Shown here: in pieces, positions 1 through 12,500 of the stretch
Layout: each line of letters opens with the position of its first letter
Position numbering within the stretch: the stretch's first letter is position 1
NCBI GenBank assembly: GCA_032718475.1
Contig: JAUCBJ010003200.1
Coordinates: forward strand, 1 to 64,000
DNA length: 64,000 bases
DNA from: Nemertoderma westbladi
Lineage: Eukaryota > Xenacoelomorpha > Nemertodermatida > Nemertodermatidae
Direction: 5' to 3'
Program-made: the position numbers and the translations under genes
Notes under the pieces: generated by a model
Told to the model about the DNA's origin: nothing
The model's database searches: none
Seen by the model: the letters and a program-made list of their open reading frames with translations, nothing else

Positions 1-76
1 GTTATTTTACTCTCGATATTTTTACACTCGTTATTTTTACTCTCGATATTTTTAAAGTCTCGATATTTTTCACCAT
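1..76. repeat. Short AT-rich tandem repeat at window edge
   Basis: The motif ACTCTCGATATTTTTA recurs three times with an alternating ACTCG/TTATTTTT spacer, giving a period of about 30 bp. It is cut by the window edge, so its full length is unknown. No coding content is seen. Confidence 0.6.
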
Positions 77-100
77 TACCGTCCTTCTAACTAAGCTTTG

Positions 101-284
101 TAAGGCCACGTTCACACTACCGAGTCAAAGTCAAAACACAAAATGTAAATCACATCACATGAAATTTAATTTTTTCTAGAATGCCCTAATGTATTATATT
201 ATATAATATATTATTATTTATTATTGTTAGGTAGCTATATTTATTTTCTTTTGACGTTGACTCGGTAGTGTGAACGCTGCCTAA
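101..284. mobile_element. MITE, PIF/Harbinger-like, copy 1
   Basis: A 178-bp AT-rich body (104-281) is bounded by terminal inverted repeats of about 30 bp. The left end reads GGCCACGTTCACACTACCGA and the right end is its near-perfect reverse complement, ending in GCTGCC. The 3-bp TAA target duplication (101-103 and 282-284) and the GG...TTCACAC terminus fit PIF/Harbinger non-autonomous elements; the superfamily is inferred from these two features. It has no coding capacity. A second copy lies at 21951-22135. Confidence 0.8.
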
Positions 285-838
285 CAAACCTAAATTCAAA
301 TTATTTATCTCAGCTTTAGTACGGTTTTCGCTACAGTTTTCTTGAGAAGCCGTTGAATATTCTAGAACAAAGAAGTTTTATCATATTTGTATTATTGTCA
401 AACTACGGTATTCTCTTTGCTTCAATTGCAAAGTAAATTTTTAGATTATACATTTTGTTCTAAAATATTCATCAGCAAGAGTAAATTGCGTAAACAAGAG
501 TAAAGCCAACAGAAAACTGTTGTAGCAATTGAAATCCTGAATCCTGGAAGTCCATTACACTTGGATAACTTTAATAATTTTGTATACTCTAACTTTTATT
601 TGGAATTTTTGATATAAATACATATAGAATGGCGCACAACAATAAATGATATACATAACTCTTAAATTATGACAGACAATACTAAATTATTATAAACAAA
701 TTCCAATGTCAAACTACCAAAGTAATTAGGATAATGCCTCGGTGTCTGCAAGGTACCATGCCACCACCTCCCTCTCAGAGCCACCATCAAAACAACCAGT
801 ACCTCACAGCAAACCCGCCCCAAGAGTCAAGCAACCAA
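285..838. other. Non-coding 3' flank of the Helitron-like gene
   Basis: AT-rich sequence without a convincing ORF, tandem repeat or inverted repeat. I looked here for a Helitron 3' terminus (hairpin followed by CTRR) and found no convincing one, so the element boundary on this side is undefined. Confidence 0.5.
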
Positions 839-839
839 G

Positions 840-845
840 TTTATT
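840..845 (-). promoter_or_regulatory. Candidate poly(A) signal of the Helitron-like gene
   Basis: AATAAA on the minus strand lies about 46 nt downstream of the TAG stop of the large exon (stop codon 891-893). Position and sequence fit a cleavage/polyadenylation signal. Confidence 0.5.
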
Positions 846-890
846 GGGAAAAAGAGACGTAACAGTGGCAACAAAAATACGAAACATAGA

Positions 891-3800
891 CTAGCGGTTT
901 GGAACAATGGTATTACTGGGCATCTTCTTTTTCTTGATGCGAGTATGTTTTAACTTTCTGATAGTGTATAATCCCATTACAATTGATTCTATGGTTCTTT
1001 TTTGTATGAACCAAGAATGGATATTCAACATATCGTTTAGAGCCATATCTGATAATTTGATATTTGTAAATTCTTTAGTAACTAAAATAAACTTAAATGA
1101 TTTTTCAACTTTCTCTTCTATGTAATCGAATCCTTTGACCACATCCATAAGTTCCGGTAAAACGTCCCAACAAGAGTGCAGATATAGACAACCAGTTTTT
1201 GTTTTATTGTCATCCATCATGCGCCATACATTGGAAACAGCATTAAATGATTTATAGAAAATATTTGATTCAATAATGTCTGGATTAAATAGCTGTATAA
1301 AATCCTTGGCCATGTAGCGCTGGTAGCAACTTTTTGGATGAAGATTTCTATATAAAACTACAACAAATCTACATTCAGTTAATTCAAAACATGATGATTC
1401 TTGAATTGAAGTAATTGATTTTATGAAATCCTTTTGCATATTTTTATTCCATTCAACCAAACGATCTTCCAATTTGAGATGATCTAAATCATTTGTGGAC
1501 ACATTATCTAGACTTTTAGCCAACATACTCTCATAAGGAGTATTAACAATAAATATACGCTGAACAAGCGTTTGAGAAAATGGTTTCCACATAAAAATAG
1601 TGACAATTGTTGTCTTTGGTCCGGGAGAAATTTCAATAATGCGCAATACGCCAAAAGCAGCCAGAGTATTTTGTCGACAAACTTCAAAAACATGTGAAGA
1701 AATACTCTGAGATGGAACCAAAGGACAATATAAACCATGTAACATTGCATCACCAAAATCATCAGCTTTATTCAAATCGTCTTCCTTGAATGCATTAATA
1801 ACATTTTGTGAAACCCTTAGTTCATTTGAGAATGCTGCATGTTTACCATGCAATAGAGTTTTTGCTAATCTTCCTGTTTCAAATTTTCTGTCTCGGCGGT
1901 CTTTGTTTCTTTGATACTCCTGTTCTTCTTCTGTTTCATAATTATCATGGTATCTTGGCTGTCTCACATACATTGTGAGTCCAAGACCATTCACTAGTTT
2001 TGGCAGTTTCGACAATGGTCCTCTGGTTGCATGCAGAAGAAATCCAGAACTATGTTTAACAATTAATGAATGATTAATCAATTTAAAGTCAGATGTGGAA
2101 TTATCTATAAATGATTTCAAACCATCTACAATTGTTCCCGTTAACCATCTAAGATTTGCTTGATTAGGAAATTGTTCAACTGCTACATACAATTTATCAG
2201 CAGCATGTAATGATTCACTGATGTTTCGAGATCCTTCTTTTTTTGTGAACAAATCTAACAAAATATGATCTTTATTAATTAGGAATTCTATCATTGATGA
2301 TGGAGGCATACCTTTATATAAGTCTATACCAAAATCATACTTTGTGCAATAAATCAATAAGGGAGACTGCCGACTCACACAGTGCCATACAGCCACGGCA
2401 AAGTTTTTAATTCCAGGATCTATACCTATTGATCGTATTACATGCTTTTCTGGATCAGTGACAACTCCATGTTCAATAATAGTGGAATTATCTAACTCTT
2501 GATTGTCATCACTTGACGTTGTTGAATAGATTGCAATAAAAGTCTTCGAATTCTCCTTTAATATTTGTTCTTCAACAAGACGTTTTCCATCCATTTTACT
2601 ATTACCAAGTTTTAAAAATGTTTCTAGAGAAAATGGTTCTACAAATACATTTTCTATACTGCCAGCTCGTGTAATTGCAACAACAAGAAGTTGGGTTAAT
2701 GTTGATATACTGGATCTTGCTAAATCTTCAGCTTGCAAATTTATATATACAGGTTTAGTCTTGAATTCTTTACCTTGACTTTTATGAACTGTTATAGCAT
2801 GCATAGGGACAAATGGAAATTGAGTTCGGGTACCCTTTTCAGCATATCTTTTACCCTTAAGTCTTGCTGTTATTGGAAATATTGGAACCCATGTAGGATT
2901 TACCAACGATTTTGAGTCCTCATCAATTTTTAAATCTGGTATATCTACGACAATATGGTTAATTGGAGGATTGTCACCCATTTGCAGAGCATGAGCATGT
3001 TCAATAGAATAGACTATTTTCTTAATATATCCAATTCCACTATTAATTATTCTCTTCTCAACACTAAGATTATCCACAAAGACAACGGCCATATCCTTGT
3101 AAAGAGGAATACAGTGCTCTAGCATGATATCCCAAGCTTGAGGTCCTAGTTTACATAAATAATCAGAATGCGTATTATAAGTAGCTATTGAAATATATAA
3201 TTCTTTTTCATCAACACTTACTTCATCAATAGCTGACTTTGCATTTCGCAGCATTCGAGAATAATTGTCATACATAATAGATATTGGTTCTTGACCTAAA
3301 TTGGATCGATCAGGTGTATTACCAAGATCATTGATTGCTTTGAATAACAATTCATAGTCTTCTTTTTCCTGTGTTCCTGTACGAATTCGATTGGCAAGGA
3401 TAGCTAATTTATCATCTGATCGATAGACTTTGGTTAAGTGTATAACATTAGTTCGAATATATTCTTTATAAATTTTGTGGCCTTTAATGTGAGGAGCCTT
3501 TGCTTTTTTCGTATTTATTGGCAAATCAATTAAATTTGGACAATCCCATATACATTTAGATTTAACAGGAGGTAATTGACCAATGTCACCGACAAACATA
3601 ACTTTCTTACCTCCCCATAGTGTGTCAGTATTGCCAGATGCATGACGCAAAGATCCATCAAGTAATGCTAAATTAACTGCAGTAGACATGGAAACTTCAT
3701 CAACTATTACAACCCTAACATCTTCTATCAATGATGTTATTCGAGTTTGCCTCTCTGAAATCTTTAAGGTATGATAATCCCATTGTGTTTTATTATTATA

Positions 3801-6800
3801 GAGACCAAAGAATCCCTCTAATGTAGCACACTGTAAATTTGCTGCGGCAGACCCTGTTATTCCAAGAAGTAAAACACGTGAACATCCAAGGTAATAATAT
3901 ATACGTTTGATTGTTTCTGTTTTACCAGTACCTGGTAATCCATGTAGAAAGAGTGTTTGAGGGGTTTCAATATTATTAACAATATCCTGAGTCATAATGT
4001 CAAAAGCAAGTTGTTGATTCTTATCTAAAGGTGGAAGTTTTAGCAGATTTCCAGATAGGGGTATTGGAGGACCTCCTTTAAATGTTTTACTTGAATTTAA
4101 CAAACCCTTCCAATCATTTAATAAATTTGTGTACCATTTGTCATTGATGTCTATGGAGTCAAAATCTTCTCGATATGAACACATTTCTTCAATACCCATT
4201 GTGAGCAAATCACAAGGATTTAGAAGTGTTTCAATTGAAATAGCATCATTGAGCAATGATTTTACTGATATCTTTTCCATGTCTACATCTACCAATGTTG
4301 GATCAAATACATCACCTTCATGGTTGTCATTATTAACAATATCTGCAGGATCCACATCTAAGGATATTTGACTAAATTCAGATTTTAATTTTCGAATACT
4401 GTTGTTATGTTCTAATTCTGACATATATGTATTCTGAAATAAACGAAATCGATAACATGGATCTTCATTGTTTGATCTTGAATTCATTTGCAACATACCC
4501 ATACTTCTATCCTTTAATTTAGACATCCAAATCTTATGAAATCGGAGGTAAATGCATATGGGATCTTTCCTGCCCTCTTTAATTTCATTTATCAAATCTT
4601 TGTCAAGGAAAAATTGTTCAGGTTCGCCAGAAAATGGAATAAAAGCGATACATTGAATTCTTATGTTTTGCAATACGGATTTATTCTGATGATCCAAATT
4701 GCTCCAAATTAGATTTTCAGAAAAGTCAAATTGTTCTGCTGGGTGTGAAATAAGAAATGGAATAAAGTGAACAACTCTTTGACGATTATCTGGTATCTTT
4801 TTATAACAAAATCTGTCATGAGCACTAGAATAAGTCGACTCAATTTTTTGGAGAAATTCGAAGTATGAAATAGTTTCACAATCTGGTAAGGACTCTGGCC
4901 AATCGACTCCTTCATCAGTACGTGAAATATAGGCTTTTAAAGTCGACTTTGCAGGTACAATAAACAAATTCTTGAATATATATAAATTCTTGAATTGATC
5001 ATGTTCTTCTGTTTCGGAATCATCATTGAGTTCATTATTAGCTTCCAAACTTTTAACTTCATCCATAGAACCAGCAATAATGGAAGATTGAGAACATTTT
5101 AGGGTAACTATGCGTGGTATTGAACTTATTATGTCATTAAGATTTAACGCATGAAAAAAAAGCTCTCGTCTTGTCATGTCTTTCGGATTGAAAACATGAG
5201 TTAGTGTCAATCTTTGAACAATACTTTTAATGTCAATATTGGGTTCATTATCAACAACTTCCATTAATTTTGTTACTACTTCATCAACAGCATTGCTCAT
5301 TGAAGAAGATTTCGACACATATTTTACTGCATAACGTATCAATGCAAAAGGGCAACTCACCACAGTAAGATCAGTATTTGATCGCCAATAATATTGTAAA
5401 ATTGGATTTATGTTATTAAGTCTCTGAAAAGATTTATGTTGTCTCTTCAATAGTACATGGCACTCAGTGTATTTCATTGTTTGCAAACATTTTGCAAAAC
5501 TTATTTTTGTAGAATCGCGTAAAGGTTTAACACCACCATGTCGACAACCATTACCTTTTGTGTCTCCTCCACAAGTATTCACATTACAGGAATGGATTTG
5601 AACAAGTGCTGCTTGTTCTGCTCTATCAACCAATTTATTTTCACATAGATCTTGATAATGAACGGGATCTCTCATAAGAGGATGAGTTTTAGGTGTATAT
5701 TTATCAGTTTCAGAAAGCTTATTCCAATTAGAAAAAAGCCTAGTCAAATCAATTAACTCATTTTGATCATCTATATAATTGGTTGATATTAAACCATCAT
5801 AGAATTGTGTTAAGTAAATCTCTGCTAAGTATCCAACCATAAGAATGTCATAAGCCTGAGATTGGTAACTTTCAGTCATGATACCTTCTGACCAAAATCT
5901 TTTTATTGTGCGTCCTCTATGTACTAAATGAGCCAGTAATATTGGTTCTAAGACATACACAAAACGAGCCAAAAAATGCCAATGTTGAACTGCACGGAAA
6001 CTTCCCCATTCAACACGACCCCAATACCAGCCATCAGGAACCTTTAGACCGCACACTTTAAAAAACCAAGCATCAGTCATTGTTTTCATTTTTTCGTATA
6101 AATATTCTTCTACCAAGCCAACATGCTTGTCAAGGAGAACATTCCATTCAGTTTTACTTGGGAACCACTCTGGGGAAAACTTATTCTTGATTCCAAACTC
6201 TGCAAGAAATACAATTCGTCTAACTCCATAATCGGTTCGCATGTTATTGTTGAAGGTTACGAATACATTAGGAAAACCTCTATCCATACATAAAGACAGT
6301 AATTCTGATCGAATTTGTTTCCAACGTTCATTCGAGTGTGGGTAACGTCGCAAATGAGCAACAAGTAGTGGAGCTGTGCTTTCAGGACAGTGATTTCTGA
6401 AAGAAGTTAAAAGTTCTTTAGGTTTTAATCTTTCTATCTCTGCTTCATGATATAGGTAAAATTTTATACCTTCAAATGCTAGATTCATATGGATTTGATC
6501 ATAAACAACAAATCCATATATTTGATCCTCTGCATAAGGCCAACGAAAAATGTCATTCCCAACTTCCACTGCATATCTTAATTGATGAGCAAGAGCTGCT
6601 TTTAATGAACTCATGTGGCATTTTCTATTTTCACCATCTTCATTTTCCAAAAAAAGGATATCTGTTATTGACTTCTGTTTATCGCTGTGCAAGTCGGGGA
6701 ATTGATGCTGAATGATCCAATTATGTGATGACACTTTATTATTCCACATGGGACTGATTTCTAACAACTCAGCAGTACCACCAGAAAGTTGTTTTGCAAC

Positions 6801-8766
6801 ATTATCCATAATAGATGATTGGATATAATTATTAAGACTTTCGTTAGTTCTAAACATTACATGATGTGACATATCTGAAGATGAATACATATCTTCACGC
6901 TGCAATGTTTCACATATAGTTGCAGGAATATCTGTGTCTTCAGAAATAGATTCAAATTCACTGCTATTCTGTGTCAAAGCAAGCAACAATTCTTCATTTA
7001 GTTGTAAATTTTCATAACCTTGTCGAAACCTTAACAAATGCAGTGCCCATTCCTTTATTACTCGAGGATTTACATGCATACGTTTAGTATGATGAGCATT
7101 CTCAGATTTAGAAACTACAAGAACATCATTAGAATTATTACAGTGAGGTAAAAGTTCGGATAACGTATTCTCAATATTATGACTAACAACGATTGTATGA
7201 CATCCAAATGAATGACGTTTAATATAATCAAATCGCACACTTGTGAATGCTTGTTGTTTTGCAAGCATGCATCTTTCAGCAGGAGTACACTTAGGAAGTC
7301 TTCCAATACTTTTAGCAAATTCTAATGGGCTAGCAGTGCAGCTTAATGCCACTTGACGTTGTGTACTTTTAGTTTCTGTTGATTCCGGTTTTCGCTTCTT
7401 TTCACTAACACAAAATCTACATATAAATGGATTTGAATGTAGTTTTTCCTTTTGAAGTCTAACTTCAGAACAAAACGAACATTGCTTTAGCTCCCAGGAA
7501 TCAGTCCATTCTGTAAGAGCCCTACTCATACAATAATCTACATATCTTTCATCATTTTGACGAACTTTCTCAGCCTTAAGGCGAGCTGCTACTTCCAAGA
7601 ATTGCAAATGATTTCTTGGTGTTTGATCCCATGGCCACAAAGGTATTTGCATTTCAAGACTTGAATTTTTAATACCACTATATACAGCTTTGAAATTGTC
7701 AATCTGACCTTCAGACACGGGAACTTCACTTAACATATCCTCAATGTCATCATCCTTATTTGGTATGCCCCAATTAGCAATATTATTTTTTAATTCTTGG
7801 ACTGACTTTTCAAGTAAAGTATACATAGGACATACTTTAGAGAACTGCAATCGGTCTTCCCAAGAAGACGGGAGCAGGCAACGTTTCTTAGGGGTTCTCT
7901 TGGAGCTGTTGTTGTTGTTGTTATGTTGTGAAAATGTATGTTGTTGGTTTGATGAAGAAATTTGTTGAATGGTGGATGCAGAATCAGTTGTTCTTGTACT
8001 TTCAATAGCAGAATTTAACCTTCTCCATTCCATTGATGATGTTTGTATTCTGTCATTTCTTCGTTTCATCCTCTTCATTTCAATATTTCTTGCCCGTTCT
8101 CTCTGTCGTAATTCTACATTTTCCCGTCTTTTCCTCATAACTTCAATATTTCTTGCCCGTTCTCTCTGTCGTAATTCTACATTTTCCCGTCTTTTCCTCA
8201 TAACTTCAGTATTTCTTGCCCGTTCTCTCTGTCGTAATTCTACATTTTCCCGTCTTTTCCTCATAACTTCAATATTTCTTGCCCGTTCTCTCTGTCGTAA
8301 TTCTACATTTTCCCGTCTTTTCCTCATAACTTCAGTATTTCTTGCCCGTTCTCTCTGTCGTAATTCTACATTTTCCCATCTTTTCCTCATAACTTCAATA
8401 TTTCTTGCCCGTTCTCTCTGTCGTAATTCTACATTTTCCCGTCTTTTCCTCATAACTTCAGTATTTCTTGCCCGTTCTCTCTGTCGTAATTCTACATTTT
8501 CCCGTCTCGTCCTCATTAATTGCAAATTTTGATTATGTTCAACTTGACGAAAACTGTCATTTGCTCGTTTTCTTTTTATGTAATTAGCATCTTGGACTCT
8601 TTTAGCGGCACGTACATCTTCATTTAGACGACGTTCTCTTTGAGATTCAGTTTTTTTATTCGAAAAAATCTGATGAATTCGAGTCATATGAATAGAAAGG
8701 CCACGGTTTGTTGGTAATAATCGTTGACATTTGTCACATATAAATCCACTTGATTGTTTATTGGAT
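891..8766 (-). CDS. Helitron-type Rep/Pif1 helicase with RuvC-like resolvase domain, main exon
   Basis: This single exon encodes about 2620 residues; numbering here counts from an in-frame ATG at 8861. In order: a C2H2 finger (42-63), seven 21-residue basic units (118-267), a CxxC...CxxC cluster (461-487), and a Helitron-like N region from about 594. Rep follows, with motif 1 FVTFNNN (867), the HUH motif HWH (960-962) and the two-tyrosine motif YAVKY (1177-1181). The Pif1-type helicase has Walker A GLPGTGKT (1641), Walker B VDE (1720-1722) and TVHKSQG (about 2024). A RuvC/A22-like nuclease follows (about 2140-2380) with D2148, E2229, D2368 and D2371. The last 275 residues are unrecognised. 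A polypyrimidine tract plus AG ends at 8767, so residues 1-31 are probably intron and the exon starts at 8766. The frame is intact. Family knowledge: Rep nicks and rejoins single strands and the helicase unwinds them. The resolvase role is inferred. Confidence 0.88.
8061..8510 (-). repeat. 63-bp in-frame coding repeat (21-residue units)
   Basis: Seven nearly identical 63-bp units encode a 21-residue motif of the form RRENVELRQRERARN-(T/I)-EVMRK, rich in Arg and Glu and probably a charged helix. Units alternate Thr and Ile at one position, suggesting growth as a two-unit block. The paralogous exon at 20110-20411 has a single related unit, so this copy has expanded. One unit has a Trp replacing an Arg. 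Confidence 0.9.
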
Positions 8767-8901
8767 CTAAAAAAATAAACAATGAAAACATGTATAATAT
8801 AAACTTTCACAGTGATCAGAAAAACATTGGTAAAACACCACAAAAAGTAAAAAAAATTCAATATTTCCCTAAATATTCAGTATTTTAATATCCCTTTTTA
8901 A

Positions 8902-9058
8902 GGGTGGGGTAGCGCAGTTGGTTGATGGTTGTGCCTTCAATCTATTAGTTGTAGGTTCGAGCCCCGCCAATGTCCACTCACAGCCTTTAATCCAATGGGG
9001 CCGATAAAATGAGGACCAGTTTTTACTTTCTTTCCCGACAAAAAAGTGAGCTATAATT
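8902..9058 (+). mobile_element. tRNA-derived SINE, copy in left duplicate
   Basis: The head contains a Pol III box A-like TAGCGCAGTTGG and a box B-like GGTTCGAGCCC about 45 bp apart, as in tRNA-derived SINEs. The T-arm and acceptor stem do not close, so it is not a functional tRNA. A non-tRNA body follows, up to a small MITE at 9062. Confidence 0.7.
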
Positions 9059-9061
9059 ATT

Positions 9062-9183
9062 TATTACATGGGAAAAAAGTAAAACTTTGGCATTATATTA
9101 AGCTCACTGGCGCTCGGTAAAATATAAGGAATGCATCGAGAATATGGAAAAAAAAGTTATACATTTTTTGTCCCATGTAATAC
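9062..9183. mobile_element. Small palindromic MITE (left duplicate)
   Basis: The ends ATTACATGGGAAAAAAGT and a diverged reverse complement (TTTTTTGTCCCATGTAAT) bracket about 120 bp. A half copy of the same family is at 24002-24060. There is no coding potential and the superfamily is not assigned. Confidence 0.6.
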
Positions 9184-9313
9184 GTAATTTTATTAATAAA
9201 TTGGTACTTTTTGTTGCTTTAACACAATTTAGAGCTATACAGTGTTACAATATAAATAAAATAGAATTTACTATATTGCTTCAATGTTCCTGTGATTAAA
9301 ATTACTGTACTCT

Positions 9314-9533
9314 TCAAGAAAGTCATGGGGGCTGGCTGTCCACCAGTAAATAAGCATGGTGGACAGAGCATGACTTTCGTGAGACGCCTCTTATAGGACA
9401 CTGGCCTTGAAGATGCGGATGATCTAGCAAATGTCATTGGTGATAGGGAGTTGTGGCGGTGCAATTTTGTCGATAAGCCGGCACAGGATTCTTAAAAATG
9501 CAGCTACAATGCAGCATGCCGATCCTAGTAGTA
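9314..9533 (+). mobile_element. LINE 3'-end fragment with inverted 5' piece
   Basis: 9345-9533 matches the last ~190 bp of the RTE-like LINE at 41512 (encoding the end of its C-terminal domain) and ends at the same GATCCTAGTAGTAG terminus. The preceding 9314-9346 is an inverted stretch of the same region, as made by twin priming. The frame is damaged. The 42-bp minisatellite starts at its last base. Confidence 0.8.
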
Positions 9534-12500
9534 GAATTAATTAGTCACCAACAATCCCCCAAGGAGAGTAGCCTAGAATTAATTAGTCACCAACAATCCC
9601 TCAATGAGAGTAGCATAGAAATAATTGTCACCAATAATCCCTCAAGAAGAGTAGCCTAGAATTAATTAGTTCCCAACAATCCCTCGGTAAGCCTAGAATT
9701 AATTAGTTCTCAACAATCCCTCAAGGAGAGTAGCCTAGAATTAATTATTCACCAACAATCCCCCAAGGAGAGTAGCCTAAAATTAATTAGTTCCCAACAA
9801 TCCCCCAAGGAGAGTAGCCTAGAAAGTAATTATTTACCAACAATCCCCCAAGGAGAGTAGCCTAGAATTAATTAGTTCCCAACAATCCCCCAAGGAGAGT
9901 AGCCTAGAATTAATTAGTTCCCAACAATCCCCCAAGGAGAGTAGCCTAGAAAGTAATTATTTACCAACAATCCCCCAAGGAGAAGAATTAATTAGTCACC
10001 AACAATCCCTCAGGGAGAGTAGCCTAGAACTAATTATTCACCAACAATCCCCCAAGGAGAGTAGCCTAGAATTAATTAGTTCCCAACAATCCCTCAAGGA
10101 GAGTAGCCTAGAATTAATTAGTTCCCAACAATCCCCCAAGGAGAGTAGCCTAGAATTAATTAGTTTCCAACAATCCCCCAAGGAGAGTAGCCTAGAAAGT
10201 AATTATTTACCAACAATCCCCCAAGGAGAGTAGCCTAGAATTAATTAGTCACCAACAATCCCTCAAGGAGAGTAGCCTAGAACTAATTATTCACCAACAA
10301 TCCCCCAAGGAGAGTAGCCTAGAATTAATTAGTTCCCAACAATCCCCCAAGGAGAGTAGCCTAGAATTAATTAGTTCCCAACAATCCCCCAAGGAGAGTA
10401 GCCTAGAATTAATTAGTTCCCAACAATCCCCCAAGGAGAGTAGCCTAGAATTAATTAGTTCCCAACAATCCTCCAAGGAGAGTAGCCTAGAATTAATTAG
10501 TTCCCAACAATCCCCCAAGGAGAGTAGCCTAGAAAGTAATTATTTACCAACAATCCCCCAAGGAGAGTAGCCTAGAGTTAATTAGTTCCCAACAATCCCC
10601 CAAGGAGAGTAGCCTAGAATTAATTAGTCACCAATAATCCCTCAAGGAGAGTAGCCTAGAAAGTAATTATTTACCAACAATCTCCCAAGGAGAGTAGCCT
10701 AGAATTAATTAGTTCCCAACAATCCCCCAAGGAGAGTAGCCTAGAATTAATTAGTTCCCAACAATCCCCCAAGGAGAGTAGCCTAGAAAGTAATTATTTA
10801 CCAACAATCCCCCAAGGAGAGTAGCCTAGAGTTAATTAGTTCCCAACAATCCCCCAAGGAGAGTAGCCTAGAATTAATTAGTCACCAATAATCCCTCAAG
10901 GAGAGTAGCCTAGAAAGTAATTATTTACCAACAATCCCCCAAGGAGAGTAGCCTAGAGTTAATTAGTTCCCAACAATCCCCCAAGGAGAGTAGCCTAGAA
11001 TTAATTATTCACCAACAATCCTCCAAGGAGAGTAGCCTAGAATTAATTAGTTCCCAACAATCCCCCAAGGAGAGTAGCCTAGAAAGTAATTATTTACCAA
11101 CAATCCCCCAAGGAGAGTAGCCTAGAGTTAATTAGTTCCCAACAATCCCCCAAGGAGAGTAGCCTAGAATTAATTAGTCACCAATAATCCCTCAAGGAGA
11201 GTAGCCTAGAAAGTAATTATTTACCAACAATCTCCCAAGGAGAGTAGCCTAGAATTAATTAGTTCCCAACAATCCCCCAAGGAGAGTAGCCTAGAATTAA
11301 TTAGTTCCCAACAATCCCCCAAGGAGAGTAGCCTAGAAAGTAATTATTTACCAACAATCCCCCAAGGAGAGTAGCCTAGAATTGATTAATTACCAACAAT
11401 CCCTCAAGGAGAGTAGCCTAGAATTAATTAGTTCCCAACAATCCCCCAAGGAGAGTAGCCTAGAATTAATTAGTTCCCAACAATCCCTCAAGGAGAGTAG
11501 CCTAGAATTAATTAGTTCCCAACAATCCCCCAAGGAGAGTAGCCTAGAATTAATTAGTTCCCAACAATCCTCCAAGGAGAGTAGCCTAGTATTAATTAGT
11601 TCCCAACAATCCCCCAAGGAGAGTAGCCTAGAAAGTAATTATTTACCAACAATCCCCCAAGGAGAGTAGCCTAGAGTTAATTAGTTCCCAACAATCCCCC
11701 AAGGAGAGTAGCCTAGAATTAATTAGTTCCCAACAATCCCCCAAGGAGAGTAGCCTAGAATTAATTAGTTCCCAACAATCCCCCAAGGAGAGTAGCCTAG
11801 AATTAATTAGTTCCCAACAATCCCCCAAGGAGAATAGCCTAGAATTAATTAGTTCCCAACAATCCCTCAAGGAGAGTAGCCTAGAATTAATTAGTTCCCA
11901 ACAATCCCCGAAGGAGAGAAGCTCAGAATTAATTAGTTCCCAACAATCCTCCAAGGAGAGTAGCCTAGAATTAATTATTCACCAACAATCCTCCAAGGAG
12001 AGTAGCCTAGAATTAATTAGTTCCCAACAATCCCCCAAGGAGAGTAGCCTAGAATTAATTAGTTCCCAACAATCCCCGAAGGAGAGAAGCTCAGAATTAA
12101 TTAGTTCCCAACAATCCTCCAAGGAGAGTAGCCTAGAATTAATTAGTTCCCAACAATCCCCCAAGGAGAGTAGCTCAGAATTAATTAGTTCCCAACAATC
12201 CCCCAAGGAGAGTAGCTCAGAATTAATTAGTTCCCAACAATCCCCCAAGGAGAGTAGCCTAGAAAGTAATTATTTACCAACAATCCCCGAAGGAGAGAAG
12301 CTCAGAATTAATTAGTTCCCAACAATCCTCCAAGGAGAGTAGCCTAGAATTAATTAGTCACCAACAATCCCTCAAGGATAGTAGCCTAGAACTAATTATT
12401 CACCAACAATCCCCCAAGGAGAGTAGCCTAGAATTAATTAGTTCCCAACAATCCCCCAAGGAGAGTAGCCTAGAATTAATTAGTTCCCAACAATCCCCCA

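Larger units (their letters stand above)
8762..10641. repeat. Long direct duplication, left copy
   Basis: The sequence from 8762 to at least 10641 recurs at 13419-15298, at an offset of 4657 bp, with no difference noticed by eye. The shared block carries the 3' splice site of the large exon plus its first five bases, a SINE, a small MITE, a LINE 3' end and the start of the 42-bp array. This is best explained by tandem duplication of a 4.66-kb segment. Confidence 0.9.

Noticed and set aside
285-890. Helitron 3' terminus (hairpin plus CTRR) downstream of the stop
   Set aside because: A CTAG occurs near the stop codon but no convincing hairpin or insertion junction was found, so no end is called.
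7969-8532. 187-codon plus-strand frame
   Set aside because: It is the antisense shadow of the 63-bp coding repeat in the transposase exon.
8902-8975. Possible tRNA gene
   Set aside because: Box A and box B are good, but the acceptor and T-stems cannot close in a standard cloverleaf and a SINE body follows; treated as a SINE head.
10291-12248. Open frames of 75-103 codons with a 14-residue repeat in the 42-bp array (also 14948-15175, 11382-11669)
   Set aside because: They exist only because 42 is divisible by three; no splice sites, start context or unique sequence. They are by-products of the array.
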